DNA of 5,767 nt from Chitinophagaceae bacterium (lineage in GTDB: Bacteria > Bacteroidota > Bacteroidia > Chitinophagales > Chitinophagaceae): the NCBI GenBank assembly GCA_016741945.1, contig JACVCQ010000182.1:1-5767 (forward strand). The letters run 5' to 3'. The translations under genes were made by a program, and so were the position numbers. The notes beneath the pieces were generated by a model that saw nothing but the letters and a program-made list of their open reading frames with translations, made no database searches and was not told the DNA's origin. This document shows positions 3,772 through 5,767 of the stretch, one piece after another. How positions within the stretch are numbered: position 1 is the stretch's first letter; each line of letters opens with the position of its first letter.

Positions 3772-4638
3772 ATGACAAAACAGAGAAACATAACCACAAT
3801 CATCAATACCGGTATTGCGATACAGGGCTATGAGGGCAGCTTTCATCAAGTAGCCGCTCGTTCTTTTTTTGGTAAAACCGTTACAGTGATTCCCTGTGCC
3901 AGTTTTCGTGAGCTCATACATATTGCAGGAGATGCAAAACAATCAGCTGGGGCAGTAATGGCCATAGAAAATTCCATTGCCGGAAGTATTCTTCCAAATT
4001 ATAATCTCTTGCAAAAGAGTAAACTAAAAGTAGTAGGAGAAATTTATCTCTCTATCAGTCAAAACTTATTGGTGAATCCCGGCGTAAAATTGGAAGATAT
4101 ACGTGAAGTACATAGTCACCCGATGGCTATTCTTCAATGCTTGGATTATTTGGAACAGCATCCATGGAAACTTGTGGAAACAGAAGATACCGCTTTAAGT
4201 GCAAAAGCAGTTCACCAACATCGCAGTAAACATACGGCTGCTATTGCCAGTAAACTAGCGGCAGAATTGTTTCATTTGAATATCATAGGTCCGGATATTC
4301 ATACCATGAAAAATAATATTACTCGTTTCCTGGTATTGAAAAGAGCAGGCACTTTTGTAGCTGATGCGAATGCTAACAAAGCTTCGGTTTATTTTCAAAC
4401 CAGTCACGACAAAGGAGCATTATCCAAAGTGCTTACCAAAATTGCAGCAGGGGGAATCAATCTCAGTAAACTACAAAGTATGCCAATACCCGGTAGTCAT
4501 TTCAAATATGGTTTTTATGCTGACATGGAATTTGAACACCAAAAACAATTCAATCAAGTACTCATGTCCATTGAGTCTTTAACCAATAATGTCAAAATTT
4601 TCGGCATCTACACAAAAGGAAAACTTGTTAAAGGATAA
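3772..4638 (+). CDS. pheA: Prephenate dehydratase with C-terminal ACT domain
   Basis: This enzyme converts prephenate to phenylpyruvate, the step that commits chorismate-derived carbon to phenylalanine. The 288-residue protein is the monofunctional type: no chorismate mutase domain precedes it. The catalytic domain (about 15-190) shows IAIQGYEGSFHQVAA (15-29), ENSIAGSILPNYNLL (66-80), HPMAILQC (116-123) and NNITRFLVL (181-189), with T184 of the TRF motif catalytic. The ACT domain (about 203-285), which binds Phe for feedback inhibition in the family, has GAL (215-217). The usual ESRP motif is replaced by QSMP (235-238), a form I recall from Bacteroidota homologues. The ATG lies just after the attenuator terminator; no closer alternative ATG exists, and the N-terminus carries about 14 extra residues. 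The next gene starts 2 nt after its stop, so the two form an operon. Confidence 0.95.
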   Translation: MTKQRNITTIINTGIAIQGYEGSFHQVAARSFFGKTVTVIPCASFRELIHIAGDAKQSAGAVMAIENSIAGSILPNYNLLQKSKLKVVGEIYLSISQNLLVNPGVKLEDIREVHSHPMAILQCLDYLEQHPWKLVETEDTALSAKAVHQHRSKHTAAIASKLAAELFHLNIIGPDIHTMKNNITRFLVLKRAGTFVADANANKASVYFQTSHDKGALSKVLTKIAAGGINLSKLQSMPIPGSHFKYGFYADMEFEHQKQFNQVLMSIESLTNNVKIFGIYTKGKLVKG

Positions 4639-4640
4639 TC

Positions 4641-5767
4641 ATGGAAATAAAAATAGCCAGTAGATTAGATGGGATCGGTGAATATTATTTCTCACAGAAG
4701 TTAAGAGAAATTGAATCATTGAACAAAGAAGGTAAAGACATTTTGAATTTGGGCATTGGCAGTCCGGATTTACCACCACATCCAGAAGTCATTCGTGTGT
4801 TACAAGAGACTGCAGCAAAAGATCATGTACATGCTTACCAGAGTTATAAAGGTTCTCCTATGCTACGTAACGCTATCAGTCAATGGTATCAGACATGGTA
4901 TGGAGTAGCACTGAATCCTGATACAGAAGTATTGCCATTAATAGGCAGTAAAGAAGGGATCATGCATATTTGTATGACGTATTTGGATAAAGGGGATGAA
5001 GCGCTGATACCGGATCCAGGGTATCCTACTTACAGTAGTGCTGTGAAACTAGCAGGAGGCATACCCATTACTTACCAGTTATCAGAATCACATCAATGGC
5101 AACCTGATCTGGAAGCACTCGCCCAAAGGGATCTTTCTAAAGTCAAGTTGATGTGGGTGAATTATCCGCATATGCCTACTGGACAAATACCCTCTGTTGA
5201 TTTTTATGCTTCATTGATTGCCTTTGCAAAACAACATAACATATTGATCTGTCATGATAATCCTTACAGTTTTATTCTGAATGATCAGCCATCTAGTCTT
5301 TTAAGTGTATCTGGTGCAAAAGAAGTGGTACTGGAACTGAACTCACTCAGTAAAAGTTCTAATATGGCAGGATGGCGAGTAGGTATGTTATGTGGTGCTA
5401 AGGAGAGGATCGATGAAGTGCTTCGTTTCAAAAGTAATATGGATAGTGGCATGTTCCTACCTGTTCAATTAGCCGCCGCAAAAGCACTTAGCTTAGGGAA
5501 AGATTGGTATGACAGTATTAACTACATCTATGCAAAAAGAAGAGAAAAAGTATTTGAGTTATTGTCTTTGTTGAACTGTACCTATTCAAAAAATCAGGTA
5601 GGTATGTTTGTTTGGGCAGCAGTTCCGAATACGTTTAAAGATGGATATGAATTGAGTGATCGTGTATTATACGGAGCTGCTGTATTCATTACGCCCGGTG
5701 GTATTTTTGGTGAGGCGGGAAAAAAATATATCCGTGTCAGCCTTTGCGGAAGCATTGAGAAATTTGA
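4641..5767 (+). CDS. Class I/II PLP-dependent aminotransferase (probable aromatic aminotransferase), 3' end missing
   Basis: The frame from ATG 4641 is open to the window edge: 375 codons plus 2 nt, so little of a roughly 380-400-residue enzyme is missing. Fold type I landmarks are in order: NLGIGSPDLPPHP (36-48), YQSYKGSPMLRNAI (66-79), N174 in NYPHMPTG, D206 and Y209 in HDNPY (D contacts the pyridine nitrogen), the Schiff-base lysine K238 in SLSKSSNMAGWRVG with R246 binding phosphate, and R365 in YIRVSL for the substrate carboxylate. It is annotated in many genomes as aspartate/LL-diaminopimelate-type aminotransferase. Directly behind pheA (2-nt gap) and under a Phe/Tyr attenuator, its likely job is transamination of phenylpyruvate and 4-hydroxyphenylpyruvate, or of prephenate. 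In related genomes I recall tyrA and a DAHP synthase/chorismate mutase gene following; this lies outside the window. Confidence 0.9.
   Translation, partial: MEIKIASRLDGIGEYYFSQKLREIESLNKEGKDILNLGIGSPDLPPHPEVIRVLQETAAKDHVHAYQSYKGSPMLRNAISQWYQTWYGVALNPDTEVLPLIGSKEGIMHICMTYLDKGDEALIPDPGYPTYSSAVKLAGGIPITYQLSESHQWQPDLEALAQRDLSKVKLMWVNYPHMPTGQIPSVDFYASLIAFAKQHNILICHDNPYSFILNDQPSSLLSVSGAKEVVLELNSLSKSSNMAGWRVGMLCGAKERIDEVLRFKSNMDSGMFLPVQLAAAKALSLGKDWYDSINYIYAKRREKVFELLSLLNCTYSKNQVGMFVWAAVPNTFKDGYELSDRVLYGAAVFITPGGIFGEAGKKYIRVSLCGSIEKF

Noticed and set aside
3570..3942. Two minus-strand open frames across the leader and the start of pheA
   Set aside because: They are antisense to the attenuator and to pheA, which explain the region fully.

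Overview
The window looks like a chromosomal segment of a Bacteroidota bacterium, probably of the Chitinophagaceae type. The grounds are AT-rich sequence, few Shine-Dalgarno sites, a perfect match to the Bacteroidota -7 promoter consensus TAnnTTTG, a pheA followed directly by an aminotransferase, and short palindromic intergenic repeats. The taxon is inferred from sequence style, not from a database search.

Layout. 1-144 (minus) is the 5' end of a PLP-dependent ACC deaminase/D-cysteine desulfhydrase-like gene. It is divergent from a sugar-1-phosphate-type nucleotidyltransferase (199-1101, plus). The nucleotidyltransferase converges on a two-gene minus-strand unit, with a bidirectional terminator hairpin between them that is flanked by a 7-nt-periodic repeat. 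The minus-strand unit is an ECF-type sigma factor (2345-2911) followed 5 nt later by a membrane protein (1236-2339). That protein joins an anti-sigma-like cytoplasmic N-terminus to an HtrA/trypsin-like protease domain. A 61-residue, DS-repeat lipoprotein (3052-3237) is transcribed away from the sigma gene. 3238-3600 holds no convincing gene: it has a possibly structured 3' region, a rho-independent terminator and two REP-like palindromic repeats. 3602-3757 is a complete-looking ribosome-mediated transcription attenuator. It controls pheA (prephenate dehydratase, 3772-4638) and a class I/II aminotransferase (4641 to the window edge).

Two regulatory systems stand out. First, the divergent sigma and lipoprotein genes share an identical bipartite element, GGGTTAC-N16-GTATTAA, each copy pointing at its own gene. 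This is best read as the promoter recognised by the ECF sigma factor: it would drive its own gene and the lipoprotein, with the protease/anti-sigma fusion as the likely sensor. The element also shows that the sigma gene starts at GTG 2911 and not further upstream. Second, the pheA leader encodes a 29-residue peptide with ten consecutive aromatic codons (WFYFFFYYFF). Its RNA can form three mutually exclusive pairings (protector, antiterminator, terminator), as expected for an operon making phenylalanine and probably tyrosine. The leader ATG lies about where transcription should begin, so the leader may be leaderless.
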